Shown: positions 16,866-26,740 of the stretch, one piece after another
Position numbering within the stretch: the stretch's first letter is position 1
Layout of the letters: each line of letters starts with the position of its first letter
Source: an uncultured Bacteroides sp.
Lineage (GTDB): Bacteria > Bacteroidota > Bacteroidia > Bacteroidales > Bacteroidaceae
Assembly (NCBI RefSeq): GCF_963677715.1
Contig: NZ_OY782495.1
Coordinates: 1-64,000, forward strand
Length of the DNA stretch: 64,000 bases
Direction of reading: 5' to 3'
The notes under the pieces: model-generated
Told to the model about the DNA's origin: nothing
Databases searched by the model: none
The model's input: the letters and a program-made list of their open reading frames with translations, nothing else
Program-made: the position numbers and the translations under genes

Positions 16866-19800
16866 ATGAATCGTTTATCTTCTTTTACTGTTATTGTAAC
16901 GTTTGTCTGCCTGGCTCTGGTGGGGGTGGCTCTTATACCCTTGCTTCCGGTTAAGCTCAACCCTTCGCGTACGTTACCAGGGTTTACGGTTCGTTTCAAC
17001 ATGTCGGGGATTTCTGCGCGCGTAGTGGAGATGGAGGCTACCAGCAAGTTGGAAGCTATGTTGGCCCGTATCAAAGGAGTGAAGAAGTTAAATTCCACTT
17101 CCGGTAATGGCTTTGGGCGTATAACAGTGGAGTTGGATAAGCATGCCGATGTGGATATGGTACGGTTTGAAGCTTCCACGATTATCCGGCAGACTTGGCC
17201 GGAATTGCCATCCGGTGTGAGTTATCCTTATATTCAAATGCAAGTGCCGGATCAGGATGCTTCCGGTCCGTTTATGACATTTACACTCAATGCACCTTCT
17301 TCACCTATTTTGATTCAACGCTATGCCGAAGAACAAATCAAGCCTCGTCTGGCCAAACTGCCGGGCATTTATAAAATAGAATTGAGTGGAGCTACTCCCA
17401 TGGAGTGGAGGTTGGAATACGATAGCGAACAATTACGTATCCTCGGAGTTACGCTTGCTGATATTCGGGGGGCGATAAAAAGGTATTATAATAAAGAATT
17501 TCTGGGGACACATAATGTGGAGACGCCAACGGGTGAACAGTGGATACGGCTGGCATTGGTACCGGATAAGGAAGCTGGACGTTTCGATCCTTCTTCTATT
17601 ACCGTAACGGTTTCGGATGGAAAAATGATCCGCTTGAATGAACTGGTTAAAGTGACGCATGTGGAAGAAGAACCACAAAGTTATTACCGTATTAACGGAC
17701 TGAATTCCATTTATATGTCTATAACGGCTGACGTGGCGGCCAATCAGTTGGAACTGAGTAATGCTATAAAGACTGAAATGGATGGTATAACTACTCTGCT
17801 TCCCGCAGGTTATGAGATTCATACCAGTTATGACGCTACGGAATATATCCGGGGAGAACTGAATAAAATATATTTCCGTACCGGATTGACGGTACTTATT
17901 CTTCTGGTTTTTGCTTGGCTGATTACACGCAATTTGAAGTATCTTTTTCTTATAGTTACCAGTCTTGTGGTAAATATCGCCACAGCCGTGATTTTTTATT
18001 ACCTGTTGGGACTGGAAATGCAACTATATTCATTAGCGGGCATTACAGTATCATTGAATCTGGTGATAGACTGTACGATTGTTATGGCCGATCATATCTT
18101 GCATCGACATAATTTGAAGGCTTTTATGTCTGTTTTAGCCGCGACACTGACCACTATTGGGGCACTAGTTATTATCTTCTTCCTAAATGAAAATATCAGG
18201 TTGAATTTGCAGGATTTTGCAGCTGTGGTAATTGTAAATTTGGCGGTTTCTTTATTGGTCGCTTTCTTTTTTGTTCCGGCTCTGATTGAAAGAATTGGTT
18301 TACGGAAGCGGTTGCCGAAGAGGACAAGCCGCTGGAAAATCATATCATGGTTGCACGAACAGATCAAGATAAGAAGATTGACGGTGTACTTCACTCGGCT
18401 TTATGAAATTCTCATTAGTTTCCTTATTCGTTGGCGCGTGGCTGTATGTCTTTTATTGATTTTAGGTTTCGGTCTTCCTGTTTTTTTATTGCCAGAGAAG
18501 CTGACCGGAGAAAGCCGATGGGATGAATGGTATAATAAAACATTCGGATCGGCTGCTTATAAGGAATCGGTAAAGCCTATGGTGGATAAGGCGTTGGGGG
18601 GCAGCCTTCGCCTGTTTGTAGAGAAAGTGTATGACGGGAGCTATTTCATCCGCAATGAGGAAGTGGTGCTTTATGCCAATGCGAATTTGCCTAATGGGAG
18701 TACCTTGGAGCAAATGAATACGTTGGTGAAGCGTATGGAGACTTATTTGAGTCAGTTTAAAGAGATAAAACAATTTCAAACGTCGATCTATAGCGCCCAG
18801 CGTGCTACCATACAGGTCTACTTTAAGAAAGAGTATCAACGTAGTGACTTTCCTTATACGTTGAAGTCCGATATGATAAGTAAAGCTTTGCAATTGGGTG
18901 GAGGCGATTGGAGTATATACGGCTTGCAAGATCAGGGATTTAGTAATAGTGTGCGCGAAAATGCCGGTTCGTATCGCATCAAGATGTATGGATACAATTA
19001 TGATGATCTTTATGCCCTGGCTGAAAAGTTGAAAGCTAAGTTGCTTTCCCACCGACGGATTAAGGAGGTGCTGATTAATTCCGAGTTCTCTTGGTGGAAA
19101 GACGATTATCAAGAGTTCTATTTCAATTTGGACAGGCAACGCATGGCTCAGGAAGATATTGACGTTGCACGGCTTTTTGCAGCCGTGCAGCCTATCTTCG
19201 GAAAAGAGATGGAAGCCGGATCCGTTGTTACGAATGAAGGAACGGAAAGCATCAAACTTTCTTCCCGTCAGTCGCATGGATATGATGTATGGGCAATGCA
19301 ATATTCTCCTTATGGAGCAGATGCCGGAAAGCATTATAAACTTTCCGAATTGGCAGTTGTGGAGAAAGGACAAATGCCGCAGGAAATCGCTAAGGAAAAT
19401 CAACAATACCGTTTATGTCTGCAATATGAATATATCGGTTCCAATGAACAAGGGGAGAAGATACAGAAACGTGATTTGAAAGAATTTAATGCTACTCTGC
19501 CAATGGGGTACACCGCTGAATCGGATAGTCAGTCGTGGACGTGGGGAAAGAACAACAATAAACAATATTTACTGTTGTTGGTGGTTATTGCCATTATTTT
19601 CTTTACAACAAGTATTCTGTTCAACTCATTGCGGCAACCGTTAGCTATTATTTTTGTCATCCCGATATCTTATATCGGAGTGTTCCTCACTTTTTATTGG
19701 TTTCACCTGAATTTTGATCAGGGTGGTTTCGCCTCATTTGTGTTGCTATGTGGCATTACAGTAAATGCCAGTATTTATATTTTGAATGAATATAATAATA

Positions 19801-20045
19801 TATGTAGCCGTTTCCCCCGTCTTTCTGCATTACACGCTTATACTAAGGCGTGGAATGCTAAAGTTGTACCTATCTTTCTTACTGTTGTCTCCACTATTCT
19901 TGGTTTTGTTCCTTTTATGATTGGCACGGAGAAAGAAGCATTCTGGTTTCCCTTGGCTGTGGGTACCGTTGGTGGATTGATTATGTCGGTCATTGGTGTG
20001 TTTTTCTTCCTTCCTGTGTTTTGTTTGAAAAGAAAACAACTGTAA
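16866..20045 (+). CDS. RND multidrug efflux pump, second of two
   Basis: 1059 residues, a full-length RND pump clearly different from the one at 12073. Helix 1 (IVTFVCLALVGVALIPLLPV) is followed by a short periplasmic opening. Transmembrane segment 4 reads ISLNLVIDCTIVMADH-like sequence with one Asp. The second half ends GTVGGLIMSVIGVFFFLPVF. It follows the channel gene after a 143-bp gap with no gene. Two unlike RND subunits served by one adaptor recall MdtBC-like heteromeric pumps; that they assemble together is inference. Confidence 0.9.
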   Translation: MNRLSSFTVIVTFVCLALVGVALIPLLPVKLNPSRTLPGFTVRFNMSGISARVVEMEATSKLEAMLARIKGVKKLNSTSGNGFGRITVELDKHADVDMVRFEASTIIRQTWPELPSGVSYPYIQMQVPDQDASGPFMTFTLNAPSSPILIQRYAEEQIKPRLAKLPGIYKIELSGATPMEWRLEYDSEQLRILGVTLADIRGAIKRYYNKEFLGTHNVETPTGEQWIRLALVPDKEAGRFDPSSITVTVSDGKMIRLNELVKVTHVEEEPQSYYRINGLNSIYMSITADVAANQLELSNAIKTEMDGITTLLPAGYEIHTSYDATEYIRGELNKIYFRTGLTVLILLVFAWLITRNLKYLFLIVTSLVVNIATAVIFYYLLGLEMQLYSLAGITVSLNLVIDCTIVMADHILHRHNLKAFMSVLAATLTTIGALVIIFFLNENIRLNLQDFAAVVIVNLAVSLLVAFFFVPALIERIGLRKRLPKRTSRWKIISWLHEQIKIRRLTVYFTRLYEILISFLIRWRVAVCLLLILGFGLPVFLLPEKLTGESRWDEWYNKTFGSAAYKESVKPMVDKALGGSLRLFVEKVYDGSYFIRNEEVVLYANANLPNGSTLEQMNTLVKRMETYLSQFKEIKQFQTSIYSAQRATIQVYFKKEYQRSDFPYTLKSDMISKALQLGGGDWSIYGLQDQGFSNSVRENAGSYRIKMYGYNYDDLYALAEKLKAKLLSHRRIKEVLINSEFSWWKDDYQEFYFNLDRQRMAQEDIDVARLFAAVQPIFGKEMEAGSVVTNEGTESIKLSSRQSHGYDVWAMQYSPYGADAGKHYKLSELAVVEKGQMPQEIAKENQQYRLCLQYEYIGSNEQGEKIQKRDLKEFNATLPMGYTAESDSQSWTWGKNNNKQYLLLLVVIAIIFFTTSILFNSLRQPLAIIFVIPISYIGVFLTFYWFHLNFDQGGFASFVLLCGITVNASIYILNEYNNICSRFPRLSALHAYTKAWNAKVVPIFLTVVSTILGFVPFMIGTEKEAFWFPLAVGTVGGLIMSVIGVFFFLPVFCLKRKQL

Positions 20046-20123
20046 CTTTCGATCTACTCCCAAATTTTTCGTACTTTTGACATTTCAATTGTTATAGATG
20101 AAAAAGAGTTATGTTGAGTAAAG

Positions 20124-20312
20124 TTATAGAGCAAGCTGAGATAATCTATAATAAGCATCTTTCGTTTCCCCTTTTACGGGTTTGGCAAATATAATATTTT
20201 CGTTGTGAAATTCTTTATAACGAGAAGTAAAATGCATAGGATCATAAACACTAGTTTTCAAATCTTTATCCATTCCATAAAAGTTCAATCTGTCAGTCCA
20301 ATTATAGCATAT
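20124..20312 (-). pseudogene. C-terminal remnant of an unknown gene cut by the IS3 element
   Basis: A frame without a start runs from the IS end to a TAA at 20124 (ICYNWTDRLNFYGMDKDLKT ... RLSQLAL). Composition is that of real protein. The family is not recognised. Its upstream part is not found on the other side of the IS inside the window, so the insertion was accompanied by loss of DNA or the 5' part has decayed. Confidence 0.45.
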
Positions 20313-20425
20313 TATAGTACTCCCTATATTTCGACACGATTTTAATTTAATTTAAACTCATCGCTTTGGGATCGCCCTCGCGGTTAGGGAATGGAGGCCC
20401 ATTCCCGACGAGCGTAAATCACTTT

Positions 20426-21247
20426 TCATGCAGCATTTTGGTATTGCAAAGCAGGAATAAGCCTGTCCAACTCCTGATGTGGCCTCTTCTGATTGTAATA
20501 TCTCATGTACTGTTTTATCCCATCATAAAGTTGTTTACCATTATCCGCAGGATTCAGATAAACGTATTCTTGTTTAATTGTCCGCCAAAAACGTTCAATC
20601 CAGATATTGTCTTTATATCTCCCTTTTGAGCCCAGACTTACTTTGATTCCTTGAGATTCAAGATAAGCAGCCCAGCTTCCACCGGTATACTGAGAACCCT
20701 GATCCGTATTGATAATTTCCGGCTTTCCATGATATTTAATGCATTCCTGTATCAGCTCCAGACAATTCGAAGCCTCCAGCGTATTGCTCAGCCTCCATCC
20801 GATAACATACCTGCTATAAACATCAATTACAGCGTAGAGATACATAAAGCCATGCTGCATTGGTATATAAGATATATCGGTACTTCAAACCTGATTGGGA
20901 TGCGTTATGCGCATTCCTCTAAGTAAATAAGGCTTTAGATAAACAAACTTCCCATGTTTGGACAGATTCTTCTTGGGGTAAATGGCGACCAAATTCATCT
21001 TGTGCATTAGACGTCTGACACGTTTTGCATTCACAATAAAACCTTCCAAAAACAAGATGTTTTTCATCGTAAGAACACCTGAAGTCGGATGGTCTGTATA
21101 TTGCTTATCCATTTTTATCATTATTGTAATATTTTCATCCAATTCTCCTTTGGGAGTATAGTAACAGCTACTTTTATTTAGATTTAGGAGTTCACAATAA
21201 CGCTACAAACTGATTTCCTGTGGCCTTTTAGCCGCCAGCTGTCTCAT
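20426..21247 (-). pseudogene. IS3-family transposase OrfB with two nonsense mutations
   Basis: Read as one 273-codon frame from ATG 21247, which overlaps the orfA stop by 4 bp, this is an OrfB with the rve/DDE core: YAVIDVYSRYVIGW, IINTDQGSQYT and DNIWIERFWRTIKQE. The frame is interrupted by TAG at codon 15 (21203-21205, expected CAG Gln before RYCELLNLN) and TGA at codon 121 (20885-20887, expected TGG Trp in NQV-W-STDISYIP). Both are single C:G to T:A changes, so the element is recently dead rather than rearranged. Confidence 0.9.
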
Positions 21248-21540
21248 TTGACTTTGAGACCGGCATCCTCGCAGGCTTCCGCAAAAAAATCAACTTCTGT
21301 CTGCAGCTGTCCTATCTTGGCATATAATCGCTGTGTCTCTTGCCTCCCTTTCTTATCCTCCAACTCTGACTTGACAAAAGCTTTGCTGGAATTCTTTAGA
21401 AACTCTTCTTTCCAAGATATTATTTTGGAAGGACACACTTCGAAACGTTTAGCCAATTCTGTTAAAGTTTCTCTTTCCTTGATTGCTTCGATAGCAACCT
21501 TAGCCTTAAATTCAGGTGAATACTTACTTCTTCGTCCCAT
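21244..21540 (-). CDS. IS3-family transposase OrfA
   Basis: 98-residue helix-turn-helix protein beginning MGRRSKYSPEFKAKVAIEAI, followed by LTELAKRFEVCPSKIISWK (HTH) and a leucine-zipper-like tail. It is intact, overlaps orfB by 4 bp and normally provides DNA binding for the OrfAB fusion made by ribosomal frameshifting. With orfB broken it has no partner in this copy. Confidence 0.92.
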   Translation of the reverse strand: MGRRSKYSPEFKAKVAIEAIKERETLTELAKRFEVCPSKIISWKEEFLKNSSKAFVKSELEDKKGRQETQRLYAKIGQLQTEVDFFAEACEDAGLKVK

Positions 21541-21793
21541 TTTTCATGCTTGTTTAGCCAGCACAAAGATGCTAGTTATTTATTACTTTTAAAAGTGTCT
21601 GAATAATGGGGAGTATTATACTCTTAGGGCCCATTGCAGGCCCTTTTGAGCGTATTTTTAAATAATTACAATAGCTAAATAAGTTGGCTCATCAAGCACT
21701 ATTTATTGTAGGTTTACTGATTGTGTTGATATAATAGCCTTTCATTTGTTAGCCGAGGCATGCTTTAGTAGTGATGTCTATTTTATATGTAAC

Positions 21794-21833
21794 AAAAAAA
21801 GAGGAAGCTCCCATGAGAACTTCCTCTTTTTTT
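21794..21833. terminator. Terminator after rpmE2
   Basis: AAAAAAAGAGGAAG and CTTCCTCTTTTTTT arms form a strong hairpin with U-tracts in both directions, 22 bases downstream of the minus-strand L31 gene. Confidence 0.85.
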
Positions 21834-21854
21834 ATCAGTCTTTTCCTTGACGGA

Positions 21855-22109
21855 TTATTTCTTTTTACGATCGCCGTAACGAGTCATAAACTTATCAACA
21901 CGTCCTGCCGTATCTACCAGTTTGGATTTACCTGTATAGAAAGGGTGGGAAGTGTTTGAAATTTCAGTCTTCACTAGCGGATAAGTTTCCCCTTCGAATT
22001 CAATCGTTTCTTTAGTGTTACAGGTAGAACGTGATAAAAACATGTCACCGTTTGACATATCTTTGAATACTACCGGACGGTATGCTTCAGGATGAATACC
22101 TTTTTTCAT
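21855..22109 (-). CDS. rpmE2: 50S ribosomal protein L31 type B
   Basis: 84 residues beginning [20 protein letters not shown], with the conserved [16 protein letters not shown] and VDKFMTRYG regions. It has one Cys and lacks the CxxC zinc pairs of the zinc-binding form, so it is the type B (C-minus) L31. Single-gene unit with its own -7 box (22185-22192) and a strong terminator. Located in the large ribosomal subunit. Confidence 0.97.
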   Translation of the reverse strand: MKKGIHPEAYRPVVFKDMSNGDMFLSRSTCNTKETIEFEGETYPLVKTEISNTSHPFYTGKSKLVDTAGRVDKFMTRYGDRKKK

Positions 22110-22184
22110 TTCAGTATTTGTTTTTTAATTATTATTTCGTTTTACTATTTGGTAAGAATAGTGTAATGGTTCTTTTTCAGTGCG

Positions 22185-22192
22185 CAAAGATA
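22185..22192 (-). promoter_or_regulatory. rpmE2: -7 box for rpmE2
   Basis: TATCTTTG on the minus strand, an exact match, about 76 bases upstream of the start codon. Confidence 0.55.
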
Positions 22193-22311
22193 ACGATTTA
22201 GTTTGAGATAGAAAAAAGTTATTGAATAAAAATAATAAAGGCTTATCATCGGATTATTTGCGAAAAATATAAAAGATCTGGTTTTTCATTGTTGATAGAT
22301 TAAAAAAAAGC

Positions 22312-22319
22312 TATTTTTG
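22312..22319 (+). promoter_or_regulatory. -7 box for the endonuclease/phosphatase gene
   Basis: TATTTTTG, exact TAnnTTTG match, 47 bases before the ATG at 22366. Confidence 0.5.
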
Positions 22320-22365
22320 CCGATAATCAGAAAAGAAAAGTATCAACTTTAGAATTGTAAGTATA

Positions 22366-23394
22366 ATGAGAAAATTATTCATCGTATTAAGTTTATTCCT
22401 TTTAATGCCTGTTTTTGTACATGCTCAGGAAAAGAAAGATACGCTATATAGCGTTGCGTTTTACAATATGGAAAACCTGTTTGATACTATCCATGATGTC
22501 GGTAAGGATGATTATGAATATCTTCCTGATGGAAAAAGTAAGTGGGACGGGGTGAAGTATGAGGCCAAATTGAAAAATATGTCAAAAGTGCTTAGCATAT
22601 TATCTACTGATAAGTTGCCAATGGGTCCGGCCATTATTGGTGTTTCTGAAGTAGAAAACAGAAGAGTACTCAATGATTTATTGAAGCAACCGGCACTTGC
22701 TAAAAGGGGATACGAGATTATTCATTACGAAGGCCCGGATAAAAGGGGGATAGATTGTGCTTTTTTATACAATCCTAAGTTGTTTCACTTGCAGGCGAGT
22801 AAATTGGCTCCTTATGTATATATAAACGATACAATACACAAAACCCGGGGGTTTTTGATTGCAAGTGGCTATCTGGCTGATGAACATGTCGATGTAATCG
22901 TTAATCACTGGCCTTCTCGCGGAGCGGCTTCTCCGGCTCGGGAGCGGGCGGGAGAGCAGGTGCGCATTCTTAAAGATTCATTGTTACGCGAGGATCCTGC
23001 TGCCAAAATAATTATCATGGGTGATATGAATGATGATCCTATGGATAAAAGTATGAGTGTTTCACTAGGTGCAAAAAGAGAGGTAAGTGAAGTTGGAGAA
23101 CATGATCTTTATAATCCTTGGTGGAATTTGCTGGTAAAGAAAGGTGTGGGTTCTTTGGAGTACAGAGGAAAGTGGAATTTGTTTGATCAGATAGTCTTTA
23201 CCGGTAATTTGCTGGGTGATGACAAGAGTACGTTGAAGTTCTACCATAATGAAGTGTTTATGCGCGATTTTATGTTCCAGCAAGAAGGCCCATACAAAGG
23301 TTATCCTTTGAGAACTCAAGCGGGTAGTGTGTGGTTGAATGGTTATAGTGACCATTTACCAACGATCGTCTACTTAATTAAGGAGGCAAAATAG
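22366..23394 (+). CDS. Secreted endonuclease/exonuclease/phosphatase family protein
   Basis: 342 residues with a signal peptide (MRKLFIVLSLFLLMPVFVHA). The fold's catalytic blocks are present: NMENLFDT, the metal ligand in VSEVENRRV, VNHWPSRG, MGDMNDDP and the terminal SDHLP. The family (DNase I-like) includes nucleases, sphingomyelinases and inositol phosphatases; the substrate cannot be chosen from sequence. Export points to a role in the periplasm or at the cell surface, perhaps nucleotide or phosphate scavenging. It is transcribed alone. Confidence 0.88.
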   Translation: MRKLFIVLSLFLLMPVFVHAQEKKDTLYSVAFYNMENLFDTIHDVGKDDYEYLPDGKSKWDGVKYEAKLKNMSKVLSILSTDKLPMGPAIIGVSEVENRRVLNDLLKQPALAKRGYEIIHYEGPDKRGIDCAFLYNPKLFHLQASKLAPYVYINDTIHKTRGFLIASGYLADEHVDVIVNHWPSRGAASPARERAGEQVRILKDSLLREDPAAKIIIMGDMNDDPMDKSMSVSLGAKREVSEVGEHDLYNPWWNLLVKKGVGSLEYRGKWNLFDQIVFTGNLLGDDKSTLKFYHNEVFMRDFMFQQEGPYKGYPLRTQAGSVWLNGYSDHLPTIVYLIKEAK

Positions 23395-23545
23395 TTTTGT
23401 AATCAGCTTACTGGAGAATCCTTATTGCTACGTGGAGATTACATTCTATTATTAATTGCGGCTTAATCTTCTGAAATATAACTGAAATGTCGTTATAAAT
23501 CAGACATTTGTGATCAACACTCTCCGTTTTTTAAACTATTATTCT

Positions 23546-23553
23546 TACTTTTG
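23546..23553 (+). promoter_or_regulatory. -7 box for the aldolase gene
   Basis: TACTTTTG, exact match, 40 bases before the ATG at 23593. It lies on the TTG that would be the only upstream alternative start, supporting the ATG. Confidence 0.55.
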
Positions 23554-23592
23554 CGTAGTTTTTTAGATTCACTAACAATAAATATTAAAAAC

Positions 23593-24594
23593 ATGATTAG
23601 TTACAAAGAATTAGGCCTTGTAAACACCAAAGAGATGTTTGCTAAAGCTGTTAAAGGCGGATATGCAATTCCTGCTTTTAATTTCAACAATATGGAACAG
23701 CTGCAAGCTATTATTATGGCTGCTTCAGAAACCAAGTCTCCTGTTATCCTTCAGGTTTCTAAAGGAGCTCGTGCTTATGCAAACCAAACTTTGCTTCGCT
23801 ACATGGCTGAAGGTGCCGTAGAGTACGCAAAAGAATTGGGCTGTGCAAAACCGGAAATAGTGTTGCATCTTGATCATGGTGATACATTTGAAACTTGTAA
23901 ATCATGTATTGACATGGGTTTTTCTTCTGTGATGATTGACGGTTCTCATCTTCCTTATGATGAAAATGTGGCTATTACAAAGAAAGTGGTAGAATACGCT
24001 CATCAGTTTGATGTAACTGTAGAAGGTGAACTCGGTGTACTTGCCGGCGTTGAAGATGAAGTTTCTGCCGATCACCATACATATACAAAACCGGAAGAAG
24101 TTGTTGACTTCGTTACTAAAACAGGTTGCGATAGCTTAGCTATCTCTATCGGTACTTCTCATGGTGCTAACAAATTTACCCCTGAACAGTGTACTCGTGA
24201 CGCTAAAGGACGTTTGGTACCTCCTCCATTGGCATTCGACGTATTAGAAGGTGTAGAAAAGGAACTTCCGGGATTTCCTATTGTTCTTCACGGATCATCT
24301 TCGGTACCAGAAGAAGAAGTTGAAACAATCAACAAATATGGTGGAGCGATGAAAGATGCTATCGGTATTCCTGAAGAGGAACTTCGCAAAGCTGCTGCTT
24401 CTGCTGTTTGCAAAATCAATATTGATTCTGATAGCCGTTTGGCCATGACTGCTGCTGTACGTAAAGTCTTTGCAGAAAAGCCGGCTGAATTTGATCCTCG
24501 TAAATATCTGGGACCAGCCCGTGATAATATGAAGAAGTTGTACAAGCATAAAATTGAAAGTGTGCTTGGTTCTGCAGGAAAACTAGCTGAGTAA
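23593..24594 (+). CDS. fba: Class II fructose-bisphosphate aldolase
   Basis: 333 residues from ATG 23593 (MISYKELGLVNTKEMFAKAV). Cleaves fructose 1,6-bisphosphate to dihydroxyacetone phosphate and glyceraldehyde 3-phosphate in glycolysis and runs in reverse in gluconeogenesis; cytoplasmic and zinc-dependent. Visible motifs: the zinc site LHLDHGDTFE, SVMIDGSHLPYDENV, VEGELGVLAG, the phosphate-binding SIGTSHG and LHGSSSVP, and NIDSDSR. Even, high-expression-style codon use. Followed by a strong terminator, so monocistronic. Confidence 0.96.
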   Translation: MISYKELGLVNTKEMFAKAVKGGYAIPAFNFNNMEQLQAIIMAASETKSPVILQVSKGARAYANQTLLRYMAEGAVEYAKELGCAKPEIVLHLDHGDTFETCKSCIDMGFSSVMIDGSHLPYDENVAITKKVVEYAHQFDVTVEGELGVLAGVEDEVSADHHTYTKPEEVVDFVTKTGCDSLAISIGTSHGANKFTPEQCTRDAKGRLVPPPLAFDVLEGVEKELPGFPIVLHGSSSVPEEEVETINKYGGAMKDAIGIPEEELRKAAASAVCKINIDSDSRLAMTAAVRKVFAEKPAEFDPRKYLGPARDNMKKLYKHKIESVLGSAGKLAE

Positions 24595-24626
24595 TCTATC
24601 GATTACTTGACGTGTTAAATATAAAG

Positions 24627-24665
24627 AGAATCCCCGGTTATTCCTAGAGAATAATCGGGGATTCT
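24627..24665 (+). terminator. Terminator after the aldolase gene
   Basis: 16-bp stem (AGAATCCCCGGTTATT with AATAATCGGGGATTCT, one G-U pair) and a 7-base loop, 32 bases after the stop. Confidence 0.85.
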
Positions 24666-24757
24666 TATGTCTATTATTGGATGCTATTTATTTTTTGAGA
24701 GTAATACGCTGATTTTACTATTCCTATTTACTCGTTTCACCGATAGTAGTCATGCTT

Positions 24758-26608
24758 TTAAAGCTCAATAATCATCGACTCATGGGCTGACATAGTCAGT
24801 TCTTTGTCTAATTCTATCGTTTGACCACTGATGATTTCTTTTCCTTGCGATTTATTATTTAAAATTTCAGAATAACGGCTTAGTGGAACGGTAACTTCTT
24901 TATTGCAACCATTGAGCATCACTACAACTGTTTTGCCTTTGTATGTGCGTGCGTAGACATATACTCCATTTTGTGGCATGAACTGAATCATATCTCCTTT
25001 GGCTATTATATCGTTGCCTTTGCGCCATTGCAAAATAGTACGGTAGAAATTGTAGCATTCGTTTTGAATCTTACTTCTTCCGGATGGTGCAAACGCATTT
25101 TCATTATCTCCGGCCCATCCTCCGGGAAAATCTTTGCGTACATATCCGTCGCTCTTGGCCTTTGTGCCGTTCATCATCACTTCTGTTCCATAGTAAAGCT
25201 GAGGAATGCGGCGAGTGGTGAGGAGCAAAGTAACTGCTTGCTTCAGTGCTTTCAAATCCTGTCCGTTGCCAAGAAATCGATCGGTATCATGATTCTCATA
25301 GAATGCCAGTACTGAGGCAGGATTAGGATAGAGGAAATCATATGCAAAATTGTTATAAATGCGGTTTAGTCCGGTAGAATAAGGATCGGTTTCTTCGTCT
25401 TTGGCTTTGTTTATTTTATCGAAAAGGCTGAAATCCATTACTGTTTTTAAATTACTATTTTTAGGTGTGGATAGTTTGGAATCTTTTTGCCACCAAGCGG
25501 TGTAGGCTGGTTCGGTAACCCATGTTTCACCCACTACATTGTAATTTGGATACTCTTCGTTGAGCTCTTTCATCCAGTTACTCATGGCATTGTAGTCTGC
25601 ATAAGGATAGGTATCCATGCGTATGCCGTCTATTCCGGCATATTCTATCCACCAAAAACTGTTTTGAACTAAATATCGATAGACATGCGGATTACGTTGA
25701 TTGAGGTCGGGCATGGCGGTAACAAACCATCCGTCATTCATTTGCTCGAAGTCATATTGCGAAGCATAAGGATCTACATGTGGGGTAAGCTTAAAAGAAG
25801 TCTGAACAAAGTTTTTCTTAAAATCGGAATGATTAAACCAGTCTTTTGATGGTATATCCTTTATCCATGGGTGCTCTACACCACAGTGGTTGAAGATCAT
25901 ATCCATCACTATCTTTAGCCCTTTGTCATGGGCTTTTTCGATGAGTGACTTATATTCTTCATTGGTGCCGAATCGGGGATCTATCTTGTAATAATCAGTT
26001 GTGGCGTATCCATGGTAAGAACCACCCGTCATATTGTTTTCTAATACGGGAGTAAACCATAGGGTTGTGATGCCTAAATCAGAAAAATAGTCCAGATGTT
26101 TTTCTATACCGGCTAAGTCGCCTCCGTGGCGGGCGTTAGGGTCGTTGCGATCTACCGTATAAGGAGCCATTCCTTTGATATAGTCATTCCCCGGGTTGCC
26201 ATTGGCAAAGCGATCGGGCATTAATAAGTAAAGAGCATCCGAAGCATCGAAGCCTTTGCGTTGGCACCCTTTCATTTTACGGGCTTTGAGCTCGTATTCT
26301 TTAATCGTTTTCTTTTTTCCCTGTGTAAATGTTAGTTGAATTTTTCCCGGCTTAACTTCCTTATCCAGCGACAAATAGACAAGGAGGTAGTTCCTGCTTT
26401 CTAATTTTACTATACTGCTCAAAGATACTCCCGGATAATTGACCGATACGGAGGCAGTACCTATTTCGGGCCCGTAGACCATCAATTGTAATTCTGGATT
26501 TTGCATGCCCACATACCAGAAAGGCGGATCGATTCGACTCACATTCATAGTTGCATGGATACTAATGGATAGTAACAAATAACTTAATAAGAAGAGTAAT
26601 TTTTTCAT
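24758..26608 (-). CDS. GH13 alpha-amylase/neopullulanase, periplasmic (SusA-like)
   Basis: 616 residues from ATG 26608 (MKKLLFLLSYLLLSISIHA signal peptide); ten residues upstream are unlikely to be translated. An N-terminal immunoglobulin-like cyclomaltodextrinase domain (~22-120) precedes the TIM barrel with the four GH13 regions: MDMIFNHCG, GIRMDTYPY (nucleophile Asp), VVGETW (acid Glu) and FYENHDTDR (transition-state Asp). Hydrolyses alpha-1,4 glucans. Its length is close to Bacteroides SusA, but no susCDE genes are nearby. A 7-bp inverted repeat (TAGTGTT / AACACTA, 26614-26640) just before the start could be an operator. Confidence 0.92.
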   Translation of the reverse strand: MKKLLFLLSYLLLSISIHATMNVSRIDPPFWYVGMQNPELQLMVYGPEIGTASVSVNYPGVSLSSIVKLESRNYLLVYLSLDKEVKPGKIQLTFTQGKKKTIKEYELKARKMKGCQRKGFDASDALYLLMPDRFANGNPGNDYIKGMAPYTVDRNDPNARHGGDLAGIEKHLDYFSDLGITTLWFTPVLENNMTGGSYHGYATTDYYKIDPRFGTNEEYKSLIEKAHDKGLKIVMDMIFNHCGVEHPWIKDIPSKDWFNHSDFKKNFVQTSFKLTPHVDPYASQYDFEQMNDGWFVTAMPDLNQRNPHVYRYLVQNSFWWIEYAGIDGIRMDTYPYADYNAMSNWMKELNEEYPNYNVVGETWVTEPAYTAWWQKDSKLSTPKNSNLKTVMDFSLFDKINKAKDEETDPYSTGLNRIYNNFAYDFLYPNPASVLAFYENHDTDRFLGNGQDLKALKQAVTLLLTTRRIPQLYYGTEVMMNGTKAKSDGYVRKDFPGGWAGDNENAFAPSGRSKIQNECYNFYRTILQWRKGNDIIAKGDMIQFMPQNGVYVYARTYKGKTVVVMLNGCNKEVTVPLSRYSEILNNKSQGKEIISGQTIELDKELTMSAHESMIIEL

Positions 26609-26740
26609 GATATTAGTGTTGCTATTATGTATTAACACTACTAATATAGTGTATGTTTTTCAACTCCTCTTCATAATTTCTATCTATTGTTGACTATCTG
26701 TTTATGCAAACGTTTCCGGGAATAATGGATGAATGTTTTT

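Larger units (their letters stand above)
20313..21620 (-). mobile_element. IS3-family insertion sequence, inactivated
   Basis: About 1.3 kb with orfA and orfB in the usual overlapping order. The ends are imperfect inverted repeats: left AGTACTCCCTATATTTCG (from about 20317), right read inwards AATACTCCCCATTATTCAG. No clear target-site duplication was found. orfB carries two stop codons (see its entry). Confidence 0.85.

Noticed and set aside
18486-19406. 306-codon minus-strand frame inside the second RND pump
   Set aside because: Entirely antisense to conserved pump sequence, with no promoter or family resemblance.
21771-21959. 62-codon plus-strand frame over the L31 3' end
   Set aside because: It spans the rpmE2 terminator and is antisense to L31.
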